Shown here: piece after piece, positions 4,468 through 6,059 of the stretch
How positions within the stretch are numbered: position 1 is the first letter of the stretch
Layout: every line of letters starts with the position of its first letter
Assembly: GCA_050942995.1 (NCBI GenBank)
Contig: JBMNOI010000169.1
Span: forward strand, 1-6,059
Length of the DNA: 6,059 bases
DNA from: JBMNOI01 sp050942995
GTDB taxonomy: Bacteria > Chloroflexota > Anaerolineae > UBA1429
Direction of reading: 5' to 3'
Notes under the pieces: model-generated
Seen by the model: the letters and a program-made list of their open reading frames with translations, nothing else
Told to the model about the DNA's origin: nothing
Databases searched by the model: none
Position numbers and translations under genes: made by a program

Positions 4468-6059
4468 CTATGATCGGCGGGTATGGCGTTCGAGATAGAC
4501 GAGCAGCACCGAGATGTCGGCAGGATTGACCCCCTGAATCCGCGACGCCTGCCCCACAGTCCTCGGCTGGTGCCGGATCAGTCGTTCACGAGCCTCGTTG
4601 CGGATGCCGATCACCTGCATATAGTCGAAATCAGCGGGGATCGAGTGCTCCTCCATTCGCCGGGCACGCTCGATCTGGCGTTCTTGCTTGGCGATGTATC
4701 CCTCGTACCGGATCGATATCTCGACCTGCTCGGCCACATCGTCGGACACGGACGGATCGGCCGGCGCATATCGCCGGATGATGTCATAGCCGACGCCGGG
4801 GCGACGCAACAACTGCCGCGCCGAGATCGGGGCGCGCAACGCCTCTATGCCCTGGCCAGCCAGCAGCACGTTCAACGCCTCGCTCGGATGCAGTGTGGTT
4901 CGGGTCAGACGCTCGATCTCGACCTCGATGGCCCGCTGTTTCTCCTCTACGGCCCGATGGCGCGCCTCGGACACCAGCCCCAGCGAGTGGCCGATGGGCG
5001 TCAGCCGCAGGTCGGCGTTATCTCCGCGTAGCAGCAGGCGGTACTCGGCCCGCGAAGTCAGCATGCGGTAGGGCTCGGTGTGCTCTTTGGTCACCAGATC
5101 GTCTACCAGCACCCCTATGTAGGCCTGGTCGCGCCGCAGGATGAGGGGCGGCTCATCGCGGACGTAGCGGGCGGCGTTGATGCCGGCCAGAATGCCCTGC
5201 GCAGCGGCCTCTTCATAGCCCGATGTGCCGTTGATCTGTCCGGCCAGAAACAGCCCGTGAACGCGCCGCGTCTCCAGCGAGGATGTGATCTGGTGAGCGG
5301 GCACGAAATCGTACTCGATGGCATAGCCGGGCCGCACGATGGCGACATCGGCCAGGGCCGGGATGCTGCGCAGGATCTCGCGCTGCACATCGACGGGTAG
5401 CCCGGTAAAGCAGCCCTGCACGTAAACCTCACTCGTCGACCAGCCTTCCGGCTCTAGAAAGAACTGGTGCGACTCTTTATCGCCAAAGCGCACGATCTTT
5501 TCCTCGATGGAGGGGCAGTAGCGCGGTCCGCTGGAATCCATCTGCCCCGGCGCAATGGGCGAGCGGTGCAGGTTGTCGCGAATGATGCGGTGGGTCTCGG
5601 CGTTGGTGTTCACCAGGTAACAGGGCACCTGGGGGCGCCATGCCGTCTGCCGTGCGATGGGATAGGCCGGATGAATGGGCAGTATGAATGGCTGCTCGGG
5701 CGGGTCGAAGGAGAAATAGAGCGGCTCATCGCTGCCATATTGGGGCACGGTGCGGTCGAAATGGATGGTGCGGGCATCGATCCGGGGCGGCGTGTTGGTC
5801 TGCAGGCGGCCCAGAGTCAGGCCCAACGCCTCCAGACAGCGCGAGAGGCCCTGCGCGGGGAACTCGCCGGCCCGGCCGGCGGCGGTGGACCACTCGCCGC
5901 TGAGGATACGGCCGTTTAGAAAGGTGCCCCCGGCGATGACGACGGCGCGCGCGGCGAATTCGTCCCCGTCGGCCAGGCGAACACCGGTCACGATATCCCC
6001 CCGGGTGAGGATCTCGTCCACAGTGCCCTGAGCCAGATGCAGGTTGGGCGTGGCCTCCA
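4468..6059 (-). CDS. mnmG: tRNA uridine-5-carboxymethylaminomethyl(34) synthesis enzyme MnmG (N-terminus outside window)
   Basis: MnmG (GidA) is the FAD- and NADH-dependent partner of the GTPase MnmE. In the cytoplasm the complex installs the (carboxymethyl)aminomethyl group on the wobble uridine of certain tRNAs. About 529 residues are visible against ~629 in Escherichia coli, so roughly 100 N-terminal residues, including the FAD-binding glycine motif, lie to the right of the window. Family landmarks appear in order: GGTFLNGRI, GRAGEFPAQGLSR, TPPRIDARTI, the GPRYCPSIE segment with the cysteine equivalent to essential Cys277, FLEPEGWSTSEVY, PGYAIEYDF, AGQINGTSGYEEAAAQG, GVLVDDLVT, LTSRAEYRLLLR-DNADLRL, and the C-terminal EGYIAKQ and GQASRIQGVNPADI elements. 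The GTG at 6021 is an internal valine, not the start. The stop is the TAG at 4470-4468. The visible sequence is intact, and the gene is convergent with the membrane protein gene. One small departure is TNTPPR where E. coli has TGTPPR. Confidence 0.97.
   Translation of the reverse strand, partial: EATPNLHLAQGTVDEILTRGDIVTGVRLADGDEFAARAVVIAGGTFLNGRILSGEWSTAAGRAGEFPAQGLSRCLEALGLTLGRLQTNTPPRIDARTIHFDRTVPQYGSDEPLYFSFDPPEQPFILPIHPAYPIARQTAWRPQVPCYLVNTNAETHRIIRDNLHRSPIAPGQMDSSGPRYCPSIEEKIVRFGDKESHQFFLEPEGWSTSEVYVQGCFTGLPVDVQREILRSIPALADVAIVRPGYAIEYDFVPAHQITSSLETRRVHGLFLAGQINGTSGYEEAAAQGILAGINAARYVRDEPPLILRRDQAYIGVLVDDLVTKEHTEPYRMLTSRAEYRLLLRGDNADLRLTPIGHSLGLVSEARHRAVEEKQRAIEVEIERLTRTTLHPSEALNVLLAGQGIEALRAPISARQLLRRPGVGYDIIRRYAPADPSVSDDVAEQVEISIRYEGYIAKQERQIERARRMEEHSIPADFDYMQVIGIRNEARERLIRHQPRTVGQASRIQGVNPADISVLLVYLERHTRRS

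Noticed and set aside
4483..5919. Several plus-strand frames of 70-180 codons within mnmG
   Set aside because: All are antisense or off-frame shadows of a gene whose minus-strand translation matches MnmG along its entire visible length.

Overview
The window is high-GC bacterial chromosome with three real genes. Two run on the minus strand and are cut by the window edges; one on the plus strand is complete. A Chloroflexota origin (Anaerolineae-like) is my best guess. It rests on the style of the MnmG protein, on the uncharacterised plus-strand membrane protein, which resembles families I associate with that phylum, and on the large YfhO-type protein. This is recollection, not a search result. 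Promoters look like ordinary sigma-70 type. No mobile element, CRISPR array, tRNA or rRNA is visible.

Layout. Positions 3135 down to 1 (minus) form one uninterrupted reading frame of at least 1045 codons that leaves the window on the left. Its first ~865 residues are a complete YfhO-family membrane protein (GT-C-like glycosyltransferase family). From about residue 884 it continues in the same frame, with no stop, into the N-terminal part of a Wzx/MOP-type oligosaccharide flippase. This single-chain glycosyltransferase-flippase fusion is the most interesting thing here. Positions 3136-3516 are a 381-bp divergent intergenic region. It holds near-consensus promoters pointing both ways, a ~130-nt leader for the fusion gene with inverted repeats, and a run of eight G just before its likely GTG start. 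Positions 3517-4377 (plus) encode a 286-residue polytopic membrane protein of unknown function. Positions 4378-4467 hold a rho-independent terminator between convergent genes. Positions 6059 down to 4468 (minus) encode most of MnmG (GidA), the FAD enzyme of tRNA wobble-uridine modification, missing roughly its first 100 residues.

How they fit together. The fusion protein probably moves a polyprenyl-linked sugar or oligosaccharide across the membrane with its flippase half and transfers sugar outside the cell with its YfhO half. The donor and acceptor cannot be read from the sequence. The plus-strand membrane gene is divergent from it and might share regulation, but nothing shows a shared function. 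mnmG is a housekeeping gene and appears unrelated.
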